64,000 nucleotides of DNA from Secundilactobacillus silagincola (GTDB lineage Bacteria; Bacillota; Bacilli; Lactobacillales; Lactobacillaceae). The stretch is taken from the NCBI RefSeq assembly GCF_002583405.1, contig NZ_BCMJ01000003.1, positions 62,001 to 126,000 on the forward strand. The letters are read 5' to 3'. The number at the start of each line of letters is the position of its first letter. Position 1 is the stretch's first letter. Below the pieces are notes generated by a model. The model was not told where the DNA came from. It worked only from the letters and a program-made list of their open reading frames with translations, and did no database searches. Below, piece by piece: positions 44,926-52,060 of this stretch. A program made the translations under genes and the position numbers.

Positions 44926-46170
44926 ATGAATCCTACTTTAGATAGTAAACATCAATTTTTATCATTAGAACGTAACAGTGATTCAAATCAGGAGACTGAT
45001 CAGCATCCTATCAAAAAGAAGCGGAAACGAATTATCTGGTTGGATATTGCTAAAGGAATTGCCATGATTGCGGTGGTTTTTGGGCATAACATGCCAGATT
45101 ATGTTCTGCACGTTAAAGAAAATCGGTTTTGGTACGATTTTCTTTATTGGTGGCATATGCCGCTATTCTTTTTAATTGCCGGTTTTTTCTTAAAGCCCAT
45201 TAATTTGAGGGATATTCAAAGGGTCATTGCCTTTTTAAAAAAACGCGTTACACCGTTATTACGTAGTTATTTTATCGCTGGTCTTTTACTGATTACTGGA
45301 TATAAGTTTATTCATAATAAGTCGATTACATATAGTTTGATTTATGTCCTAAAGCTGTTTTACGGTGGTAAAACTTTAACCCATTACACCACTATTTTCT
45401 GGTATCCAGAAACTTATATTTTAGGGATTATCGGTACAACCGTCATTATTAGTCTTATCCGATTTAAACCCTTGCAACTCATTATTGCAGCTTACTTTGT
45501 TTACTGGTCTACCAGTTACACGCAGTTAACGAGTTTTAAAGCGTTTGGTGTGGTGACGGCACCTTGGGATATGGATGTTGCTGTGTTGGTGATGGCTTAT
45601 ATGCTGATTGGCTACAATATGTTTTACTTTGGGAAACATTATTTGACCAAATGGTACGTTTTTCTACCGTCTTTCGTCATCGTAGGCTGGCTGTTCATTC
45701 AGCTTAAGACACTTAGACTGGCGTTTGGGCTTTTTATGCGTAGCCATCAATTTTCTGGCTATTATCAAAACGTGCCTTTCACTCATGTTCAATTGGCCTT
45801 AATGGTTGGCCTTGTGCCAATTTTCTGTAGTCTGACCGTGTTTGGGATAAGTCGAATAATTGCGTATTCATTAGGATTCACCCAGTTATTTGCAAAGATT
45901 GTGTTGTCACCCGTTCGATTAATTGCTAAAACATTGTTCGTTACTGGCAATCACACTTTAATTATTATGTATATGCACAAAATCGTTTTAGATGTTTTAG
46001 ATATTACCCAGGTTGTCAGTTCGTTTTGGGTTCAGGCACTGATAGCGGTGGCTGTTCCGTTACTAATTGGGATGGCCTACAAAAAATTTCAGCGCACTCA
46101 GGTTGGTGAACAGTTGAAAAGCATGATTCAGTCACCAGTAGCTAAGCCGCAAGAAAATGATAAGTTGTAG
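44926..46170 (+). CDS. Membrane acyltransferase, fucose 4-O-acetylase-like (copy 2)
   Basis: This 414-residue paralog of the gene at 42324 has the same signature (WLDIAKGIAMIAVVFGHNMP), the same string of membrane segments, identical blocks such as SFKAFGVVTAPWDMDVA and MAYMLIGYN, and NHTLIIMYMHK near the end. The N-terminal 35 residues and C-terminal tail diverge. A likely role is O-acetylation of a surface polymer; the acceptor is unknown. It starts 64 nt after the hydrolase gene. Differences concentrate in the N- and C-terminal tails and parts of the second half. Confidence 0.85.
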   Translation: MNPTLDSKHQFLSLERNSDSNQETDQHPIKKKRKRIIWLDIAKGIAMIAVVFGHNMPDYVLHVKENRFWYDFLYWWHMPLFFLIAGFFLKPINLRDIQRVIAFLKKRVTPLLRSYFIAGLLLITGYKFIHNKSITYSLIYVLKLFYGGKTLTHYTTIFWYPETYILGIIGTTVIISLIRFKPLQLIIAAYFVYWSTSYTQLTSFKAFGVVTAPWDMDVAVLVMAYMLIGYNMFYFGKHYLTKWYVFLPSFVIVGWLFIQLKTLRLAFGLFMRSHQFSGYYQNVPFTHVQLALMVGLVPIFCSLTVFGISRIIAYSLGFTQLFAKIVLSPVRLIAKTLFVTGNHTLIIMYMHKIVLDVLDITQVVSSFWVQALIAVAVPLLIGMAYKKFQRTQVGEQLKSMIQSPVAKPQENDKL

Positions 46171-46206
46171 TCAAAACGATCGCTATTAAACTGAAGAACG
46201 TGTGAC

Positions 46207-46310
46207 ACAACTCGGTAGATTCCAGAATTTAACCCGAAGAAACGTCATTCCGATGCTTTTTGTCGGGATGGCGTTTCTTCGGGTTAAATGGCCGGAATCT
46301 ACCGAGTTGT
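46207..46310. repeat. 104-nt near-perfect hairpin
   Basis: The outer 17-bp stem (46207-46223 with 46294-46310) is perfect. After a small internal loop there is a 26-bp inner stem (46228-46253 with 46263-46288) whose only two irregularities are G-U pairs when read as plus-strand RNA. The loop is 9 nt. No T run follows on either strand. Same architecture as the hairpin at 264-342. The rest of the gap (46311-46541) holds only the weak promoter of the next gene. Confidence 0.85.
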
Positions 46311-46541
46311 GGAGCATATTTAGGCTAGATTAAAGTGGTGCACATGAGCAAATTCTTAGTTATCTTTCAGTAAAGAAACTAGATAAAACTTTTATCAATA
46401 TAGACTTATGTCACAGTCCTTTAGTCACTAGTTAGACTCTTTCGTTTCCCTTAATTTTCCGTCTTTTAGTTTCATCAACTGTTTAAATTGCTTATAGTAT
46501 TTGTAGATTCAATGACCTATTCGTAGATCGGAGTGACGAAA

Positions 46542-47489
46542 ATGGCAACAATGATTTGTCCAAGCTGTGGCCACTCAATTCCTACAGAATCAACATTCTG
46601 CCCGGATTGTGGCTTTAAGTTAACTGAAAATGAAACACACAGGTCATCACGTTTAGCTGAAGAGGAGAGTACTCAGCTACATCGGCGTCAGCGGGTAACT
46701 AATTCTTGGCAGAGACGATTGATTCCTAACGTAACAAATTTAAAACGGGTTGGTCGGTTCATTGTTAATAACGGCTGGTTTCTATTATTCATTTACGTGA
46801 TCAGTTTGATATTCAATCAATGGCGCTGGGGAATATTTGCTTTGTTTATTCTGAGCAGTTATTTGTATCCGTTATTGACTGGTCAAGATTCTTTTGGACG
46901 CCCACAACGTCATCCATCACGCCGAGACGTCCCTGCTGATCAGCAGTTTGATGAACCAGAACAAGTAGTCAAGAATCAATCGAAGACGACAGCGCAACAG
47001 ACTCAGTTTCGTAAACCAGCTAAATCAGGTCGTTTTCATTTTAAGTCTAATCTTGAGTTTCAAACAGGGAGTATCTTGATTATTCCTAGTTTAGTCTGCT
47101 ATTTAGTGGCTAAACAACTCATCAGTAAGCGTGGCATTCAAATTGATCAAATTTTTAATCAAACTAGCCTAGGAACCACTGCTGATGTTTATTTCATTAG
47201 TTTAGGCGTTTTAGGCATTGCGACTGCCATGATTCTTGGTGGTTTAGTCAAATCAATGGTTCACCATCCCTTTGGTGGACAGAAATTCAAGCGGTGGGGA
47301 GTAATCACCGCTGTATTAACCATTCTATTGGCTGTGGCTATGTATCAAGATACCGTTACTGCGACATCGGCGGGAGCCATAGTGAGTGCTGTTGGCGCGT
47401 TTTTAATGCCGTTCTTGCCTTGGTTAGCAGCGATCTTTTATGGACTGGGCATCGTGAAAAATCTGCTTACCCCGCAAAAAATGATTTAG
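46542..47489 (+). CDS. Zinc-ribbon multi-span membrane protein
   Basis: This 315-residue protein has an N-terminal zinc ribbon (C6, C9, C20, C23) nearly identical to that of the hydrolase gene at 43678. A charged region follows, then a hydrophobic pair around 75-105 (FLLFIYVISLIF and IFALFILSSYLYPLL), a Gln/Lys/Arg-rich linker and about four further spans from residue 175 to the end. The function is unknown. The shared upstream sequence (ATTCG-AGATCGGAGTGA with one variable base) and N-terminus show that the two genes descend from a duplication or cassette exchange. TATAGT at 46493-46498 is a possible -10. The ATG at 46542 follows GGAGTGA; an in-frame GTG at 46533 lies within that site. Confidence 0.8.
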   Translation: MATMICPSCGHSIPTESTFCPDCGFKLTENETHRSSRLAEEESTQLHRRQRVTNSWQRRLIPNVTNLKRVGRFIVNNGWFLLFIYVISLIFNQWRWGIFALFILSSYLYPLLTGQDSFGRPQRHPSRRDVPADQQFDEPEQVVKNQSKTTAQQTQFRKPAKSGRFHFKSNLEFQTGSILIIPSLVCYLVAKQLISKRGIQIDQIFNQTSLGTTADVYFISLGVLGIATAMILGGLVKSMVHHPFGGQKFKRWGVITAVLTILLAVAMYQDTVTATSAGAIVSAVGAFLMPFLPWLAAIFYGLGIVKNLLTPQKMI

Positions 47490-47492
47490 AAC

Positions 47493-47531
47493 CAAAAAAA
47501 CTTTCCCCAATTACGAGGAAAGTTTTTTGTT
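47493..47531. terminator. Bidirectional terminator between the zinc-ribbon gene and yidC
   Basis: AAAAAAACTTTCC pairs with GGAAAGTTTTTT around an 11-nt loop, with A and T tracts on both flanks. It serves two convergent genes. Confidence 0.88.
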
Positions 47532-47544
47532 TGATGCACGTTTA

Positions 47545-48480
47545 TTAATGGTGCCGTTGCTTACCGGCGTTACGATTCCGGTTACGGTTATCCTGAGAAA
47601 CGGTACTTGGTTGAACCGTCGACTTCGCACTAGTAGTTGAGGTTGTTTCTGCAGCAACTACCGGTCTAGGTTTAACAACCTTTGGCGGGTTCTTTTTCAT
47701 TTCGGCTTCAATCTCGCGACGAATCCGTGGCCGATAGAGATTAATGATCAGCGTTTGGACACAGGCGAAAATCCCACCGATGAAGAAGTAGAGACCTAAG
47801 CCAGCAGAGGTCGAAATCGTGAAGAACAAAATCATGACTGGACTGGCAATCATGGTCATCCGCATGGTCTTTTTCTGGTCAGCGGGCATACCAATCATCG
47901 AGAGGTAACCTTGCAGAAGATAGACTAAGAACGAAAGTATGGCCAGCAAAACTGAAGACTTCCCAAGTGGGATACCCATGAAAGTTGATGATGATAGTTC
48001 TGGTGAGTATTGAATCGCAGCGTACAATCCTGCAAAAATCGGCATTTGAATCAGCAATGGTAAACAGCCGATTCCACCAGTCATACTGATACCGTTATCC
48101 CGGTAAAGTGCCATCATTTCTTGACCAACAGCGTTTTGTTCTTCAGTAGTGGTAGCTGCTTTTTGACGTTTTTGAATTTCAGTCATTTGTGGCTTGATAG
48201 CCGCAATTTTTTCTTGCTGAATCGTTGAGCTACGTAACTGTCTTACCATCAGTGGTAACAGTACCATTCGAACGACCACAGTCACGACAATAATGGCCCA
48301 ACCGTATGAATGGCCTAACATATTGGCTAACCATTCCATAACGTGCTGTCCTGGAACAGCAAGGTAATCATACACGATCCCGTATGGCTTACCGCTCTTG
48401 GTTCGTTGCACACAGCCGCTTAGCAGTGGTAGCAGTGCAGCCACCACAAGACCTAACTGTAAAGGCTTTTTTGATTTCAT
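47545..48480 (-). CDS. yidC: Membrane protein insertase YidC (lipoprotein form)
   Basis: This 311-residue insertase of the YidC/Oxa1/Alb3 family has an N-terminal lipoprotein signal with Cys at residue 23 (PLLSGC). Five core membrane segments follow, with the hydrophilic-groove Arg in VVVRMVLLPLMVRQL and the coiled-coil hairpin KIAAIKPQMTEIQKRQ. The C-terminal tail is basic (NRNRNAGKQRHH), typical of the YidC2/OxaA2 type that helps co-translational insertion. The best Shine-Dalgarno match (GAAGGG) is rather far, about 16 nt, from the ATG. Confidence 0.95.
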   Translation of the reverse strand: MKSKKPLQLGLVVAALLPLLSGCVQRTKSGKPYGIVYDYLAVPGQHVMEWLANMLGHSYGWAIIVVTVVVRMVLLPLMVRQLRSSTIQQEKIAAIKPQMTEIQKRQKAATTTEEQNAVGQEMMALYRDNGISMTGGIGCLPLLIQMPIFAGLYAAIQYSPELSSSTFMGIPLGKSSVLLAILSFLVYLLQGYLSMIGMPADQKKTMRMTMIASPVMILFFTISTSAGLGLYFFIGGIFACVQTLIINLYRPRIRREIEAEMKKNPPKVVKPRPVVAAETTSTTSAKSTVQPSTVSQDNRNRNRNAGKQRHH

Positions 48481-48587
48481 TGACTATTACTCAAATCCCT
48501 TCTAAACAAATTCATGATTTATAATATAGTAGCGAAGTTCTCTAAAGATGACAACAAGATAAATCTTACTTGATATGGAAGGGTTTT

Positions 48588-48860
48588 TCAATCGGTAATG
48601 GTAAATTTCTTAAAGTCTTCAATATTACTAAGAGTAACCTTCACGTCATTTACTCGGGCGTAAGGTGTTGGTGAATGTCTTATGGCCTCGATGAAAGCGT
48701 TTAGACTATTATCGTCAGCCTGTGCGCGAACCGTTACGGATCCATCTAGTTCATTTTTGACCCAGCCTACGACGTGCATTCGGTTAGCTAAATGAGCAGT
48801 CGTCCATCGAAAACCGACACCTTGGACTCGCCCATGAATTGAAATTGTTACTGATTTCAT
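48588..48860 (-). CDS. acyP: Acylphosphatase
   Basis: This 90-residue acylphosphatase has active-site GRVQGVGFRW (R18) and N36 in GWVKNELDG. It hydrolyses acyl phosphates such as acetyl phosphate. The frame is open further upstream, but GGGAG precedes two adjacent ATGs; the second (48860) has the better spacing. It is divergent from the RNA methyltransferase gene, with a palindromic AT-rich promoter region between. Confidence 0.94.
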   Translation of the reverse strand: MKSVTISIHGRVQGVGFRWTTAHLANRMHVVGWVKNELDGSVTVRAQADDNSLNAFIEAIRHSPTPYARVNDVKVTLSNIEDFKKFTITD

Positions 48861-48879
48861 CATTACACTCCCTAATCGT

Positions 48880-48900
48880 GATACTATATATAATAGTATC
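48880..48900. promoter_or_regulatory. Palindromic divergent promoter region acyP / rRNA methyltransferase
   Basis: GATACTAT and ATAGTATC are perfect inverted arms around 5 nt and enclose a plus-strand TATAAT (48889-48894). A minus-strand -10 can be read in the same palindrome, so both divergent genes may share one open-complex region. Confidence 0.5.
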
Positions 48901-48925
48901 AAAAATCGGAAAGAAGAGGCAGTTC

Positions 48926-49705
48926 ATGATTGAAGAAATTACATCAACTCAAAATGCAAAGGTTAAAAAATGGCAACATTTAACCACTAAGAAGGGGCAT
49001 CAAAAGTATCATCAGTATTTGGTAGAAGGTTGGCATATAGTTGGCGATGCCATTACAGCTGAACAGCCGGTGGTTCAAATCATCGCAACTGCTGAACAGT
49101 TAAACCTGCATCAACATCAATTTCCGGAAAACGTTGAAACGTTTGAAATTACGGATGAGATTGCCAAAAAACTATCCGATACGGTGACACCGCAGGGAAT
49201 TTTTGCCGTTCTGGATATTTTGGCTGCTGAGCACGTTGATCCTGAAACGGCAACTGGTGCATGGCTGTTATTGGACCGTATCCAAGATCCAGGTAACATT
49301 GGAACAATGGTGCGAACGGCAGATGCAGCCGGTTTTAGAGGCGTTGTATTTGGTAATGGTACATCTAGCCAGTATACGCCAAAGGTTGTTCGCGCAATGC
49401 AGGGCAGTCAATTTCACATTCAAATCACTCACGGTAACCTTGAAGAATGGGTAAGTGCTTTAGAAGCCAGAAAAATCCCAGTTTATGGTTCAGCGCTCAA
49501 TGCGGAGGCCAAAGATTATAGTACGGTTACGCCACAATCAGAATTTGGTTTAATTTTGGGCAATGAAGGTCAGGGGATGTCTGAAAAACTAATGACGCAA
49601 ACAACAACTAATCTATACATTCCAATCAAAGGTCAAGCTGAATCGTTGAACGTTGCGGTTGCCGCGGGTATACTAATGTTTAAATTAAATCAAAATTTAG
49701 CTTAA
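48926..49705 (+). CDS. TrmH/SpoU-family RNA 2'-O-methyltransferase (YsgA-like)
   Basis: This 259-residue SPOUT methyltransferase has an N-terminal substrate-binding region (LVEGWHIVGDA) and the three knot motifs DRIQDPGNIGTMVRTADAAG, LILGNEGQGMS and YIPIKGQAESLNVAVAAGI. The target is probably a ribose in 23S rRNA or tRNA but cannot be specified. In B. subtilis the homologous ysgA lies just before pheST. The frame is open from 48839, but AAGAGG precedes the ATG at 48926. Confidence 0.9.
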   Translation: MIEEITSTQNAKVKKWQHLTTKKGHQKYHQYLVEGWHIVGDAITAEQPVVQIIATAEQLNLHQHQFPENVETFEITDEIAKKLSDTVTPQGIFAVLDILAAEHVDPETATGAWLLLDRIQDPGNIGTMVRTADAAGFRGVVFGNGTSSQYTPKVVRAMQGSQFHIQITHGNLEEWVSALEARKIPVYGSALNAEAKDYSTVTPQSEFGLILGNEGQGMSEKLMTQTTTNLYIPIKGQAESLNVAVAAGILMFKLNQNLA

Positions 49706-49729
49706 ATCTTTGTCTTTAGAGTATTTTGC

Positions 49730-49758
49730 TTGCAATATAATGGTATATTCAGTATAGT
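49730..49758 (+). promoter_or_regulatory. Promoter of the HD-domain gene
   Basis: TTGCAA (49730-49735), 17-nt spacer, TATAGT (49753-49758), 40 nt before the ATG. Confidence 0.6.
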
Positions 49759-49797
49759 TTACTCAGATAAACTTACAAAAAGTAAAGGAAGCGTTGT

Positions 49798-50313
49798 ATG
49801 ACACGAAATGATTGGCGCCAAGACTCGGAATACGTTGCTTTAGTTGCTGATTTGTTGGCTAAGCCAGAAGTTCAAAAATTGGCTAATTATACCCAGCATC
49901 ATCACTCCAATCGGTTAGATCATTCCATCTCCGTTTCTTACGATAGCTATTTAATTGCTAAAAAGCATCATTTAAACGTTCGTGCGACTGCACGGGCGGG
50001 CTTGCTCCACGATTTATTTTACTATGATTGGCGGACAACCAAGTTTAACTTGGGGTCTCACGCCTTCATTCATCCGCGAGTAGCTTTACGAAACGCAGAG
50101 AAATTAACGGAACTTAGCCCTATGGAAAAAGATATTATTCTTAAACATATGTGGGGTGCAACAGCTGCACTACCAAAGTATCGCGAAAGCGTTGTTGTTA
50201 GCTTGGTGGATGATAAGGATGCTGTTGTGGAATTTTTATCACCGATGAAAAAGCGCGCCATGGCTTGGCGGAAACGTAATGTTGACCGTGTATTGAATTT
50301 ATTAGACAAGTAA
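49798..50313 (+). CDS. HD-domain phosphohydrolase
   Basis: This 171-residue HD-superfamily protein has H71-D72 in AGLLHDLFYYDW and upstream histidines (HHH 34-36, H42) that can complete the metal site. The rest of the protein (HPRVALRNAEKL, ILKHMWGATAALP) fits a family common next to pheST in lactobacilli. The substrate is unknown, probably a phosphorylated nucleotide. AAAGGAAGCG precedes the ATG. Confidence 0.82.
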   Translation: MTRNDWRQDSEYVALVADLLAKPEVQKLANYTQHHHSNRLDHSISVSYDSYLIAKKHHLNVRATARAGLLHDLFYYDWRTTKFNLGSHAFIHPRVALRNAEKLTELSPMEKDIILKHMWGATAALPKYRESVVVSLVDDKDAVVEFLSPMKKRAMAWRKRNVDRVLNLLDK

Positions 50314-50338
50314 GTTGGATTAGATTAGGGGTGCGTAT

Positions 50339-50722
50339 ATGGATCAAGTTGCAGAAAAGACAACAGACGCCATTGACTTTGAGCTTTGTCCGAAGTTTGA
50401 ATGGACGTTTTCAATTTTAGGGAAAAAATGGAACGGCCTGATTATTGATGTTTTATTAAACCTTGGGCCACAACGGTTTAAGGACATCGCCAATAAGGTT
50501 AGTAGGTGTTCTGATCGGGTATTAGTTGAACGCCTGAAGGAATTAGAAAGTGACGGCATCGTTATGCGGAAGACTTACCGTAACTCAGCTTTGATTGAGT
50601 ATGCGTTAACGGAAAAGGGTCAGGATTTAGCAAACGTGATGCGGTCAATTCATGGCTGGTCGGAAAAATGGTGTGACAATCAAACCACATCAGAGGTTGA
50701 CCAATGTCACCAACCGCTGTAA
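50339..50722 (+). CDS. HxlR-family winged-helix regulator
   Basis: This 127-residue DNA-binding protein has the HxlR/DUF24 pattern: C17 in ELCPKFEWTFSILGKKW, recognition region FKDIANKVSRCSDRVLVERLK and YALTEKGQDL. The conserved N-terminal Cys is used in several members to sense electrophiles or redox change. It is 25 nt after the HD gene in the same direction and probably co-transcribed. The target gene is not evident nearby. Confidence 0.88.
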   Translation: MDQVAEKTTDAIDFELCPKFEWTFSILGKKWNGLIIDVLLNLGPQRFKDIANKVSRCSDRVLVERLKELESDGIVMRKTYRNSALIEYALTEKGQDLANVMRSIHGWSEKWCDNQTTSEVDQCHQPL

Positions 50723-50739
50723 ACTAGTGATTGTGCAAA

Positions 50740-50769
50740 TTGAAAAATGCAATGACGAGAGATTAGTAT
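50740..50769 (+). promoter_or_regulatory. Promoter of pheST
   Basis: TTGAAA (50740-50745), 18-nt spacer, TAGTAT (50764-50769), immediately before the T-box leader. Confidence 0.55.
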
Positions 50770-50985
50770 TTCCGACACAATCATAGAGAAGCGGGTGTTT
50801 GGTGGAAACCCGCAGTTTGTTAAGAATGAATTCACTCTTTAAGCAGAGGTTGGGCGTTACTCAGGTAACAAAAAATCTTCCGGTTGATGACCGTTATCAA
50901 ATTACCGAGTGTACTTTATTAAAGTAAACAAGGGTGGTACCGCGAAAGCTTCGTCCCTTTATGTTAGGGGCGAAGCTTTTTTATT
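50770..50985 (+). promoter_or_regulatory. T-box riboswitch leader of pheST (tRNA-Phe)
   Basis: The T-box sequence GGGTGGTACCGCG lies at 50932-50944. A terminator follows (AAGCTTCGTCCCT 50946-50958 with AGGGGCGAAGCTT, then T run to 50985). A Phe specifier TTC at 50831-50833 followed by A fits stem I. Uncharged tRNA-Phe would promote read-through into pheS. Confidence 0.94.
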
Positions 50986-51004
50986 TTGTTAAGGAGGATC
51001 AGAC

Positions 51005-52051
51005 ATGACACTGAAAGACCAGCTGGATAAAATCCGGCAAGAACGAAAAGAAGACATCAAAGACGTAGTCGATCTAAAGAAACTGGATTCACTACGAGTG
51101 GAACTGTTAGGTAAGAAGGGCCCGATTACGCAGGCTTTGCGAGGAATGCGCGATTTACCTGCTGACGAACGGCCAAGTTTTGGTCAATTCGCTAACAGTG
51201 TTAGAGATGAACTGCAAAGTGCCATTGAGACCCGCCGTGATGAATTAAAGAAAGACATGCTCAATAAGCAGCTAGAGCACGAAAAAATTGATGTGACGTT
51301 GCCAGGTAAGCCAGTTGCTCAAGGCCAGCCTCACGTCATTCAACAAATTATTGATCAAATTGAGGACTTGTTTATTGGGATGGGCTACCAAGTTTTATCT
51401 GGTCCTGAAGTTGAAGAGGATAAATATAACTTTGAAATGATGAACCTGCCCAAAGATCATCCGGCTCGTGATATGCAGGATACGTTCTATATTACAAAAG
51501 AGATCCTCATGCGGACGCAAACTTCACCGATGCAAGCGAGAACGCTAGAAAAGCACGACTTTAGTCAGGGACCTTTAAAAATGATTTCACCAGGTGTTGT
51601 TTACCGTCGTGATACCGATGATCCGACTCATTCACATCAATTCCATCAAGTTGAAGGAATTGTGATCGACAAGCATATCACTATGGCTGATTTGAAGGGC
51701 ACTTTAGAGCTGGTTGCACATGAACTCTTTGGTGACCGATTTGACATTCGTTTACGACCAAGCTACTTCCCATTTACTGAACCTTCAGTTGAAGCGGATA
51801 TTACCTGCTTTAACTGTGGTGGTAAGGGCTGTGCAGTCTGCAAGTACACTGGTTGGATCGAAGTTTTAGGAGCCGGTATGGTTCATCCAAACGTTCTCGA
51901 AATGGCTGGTGTAGACGCCGAAGTTTACGGTGGTTTTGCCTTTGGCCTTGGTCCTGATCGGTTTGCAATGCTGAAATATGGTGTGGATGATATCAGGAAC
52001 TTCTACTTAAATGATATTCGCTTCCTCACTCAATTCTCAAAGAAAGGATAA
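51005..52051 (+). CDS. pheS: Phenylalanyl-tRNA synthetase alpha subunit
   Basis: This 348-residue class II catalytic subunit has an N-terminal coiled-coil (1 to about 90), the motif 2 region [24 protein letters not shown], a short zinc-like Cys cluster [12 protein letters not shown] typical of the bacterial alpha chain, and motif 3 [17 protein letters not shown]. It charges tRNA-Phe as an (alpha-beta)2 enzyme with PheT, whose gene begins 10 nt downstream. AAGGAGG precedes the ATG. Confidence 0.97.
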   Translation: MTLKDQLDKIRQERKEDIKDVVDLKKLDSLRVELLGKKGPITQALRGMRDLPADERPSFGQFANSVRDELQSAIETRRDELKKDMLNKQLEHEKIDVTLPGKPVAQGQPHVIQQIIDQIEDLFIGMGYQVLSGPEVEEDKYNFEMMNLPKDHPARDMQDTFYITKEILMRTQTSPMQARTLEKHDFSQGPLKMISPGVVYRRDTDDPTHSHQFHQVEGIVIDKHITMADLKGTLELVAHELFGDRFDIRLRPSYFPFTEPSVEADITCFNCGGKGCAVCKYTGWIEVLGAGMVHPNVLEMAGVDAEVYGGFAFGLGPDRFAMLKYGVDDIRNFYLNDIRFLTQFSKKG

Positions 52052-52060
52052 TCAGCCAAA

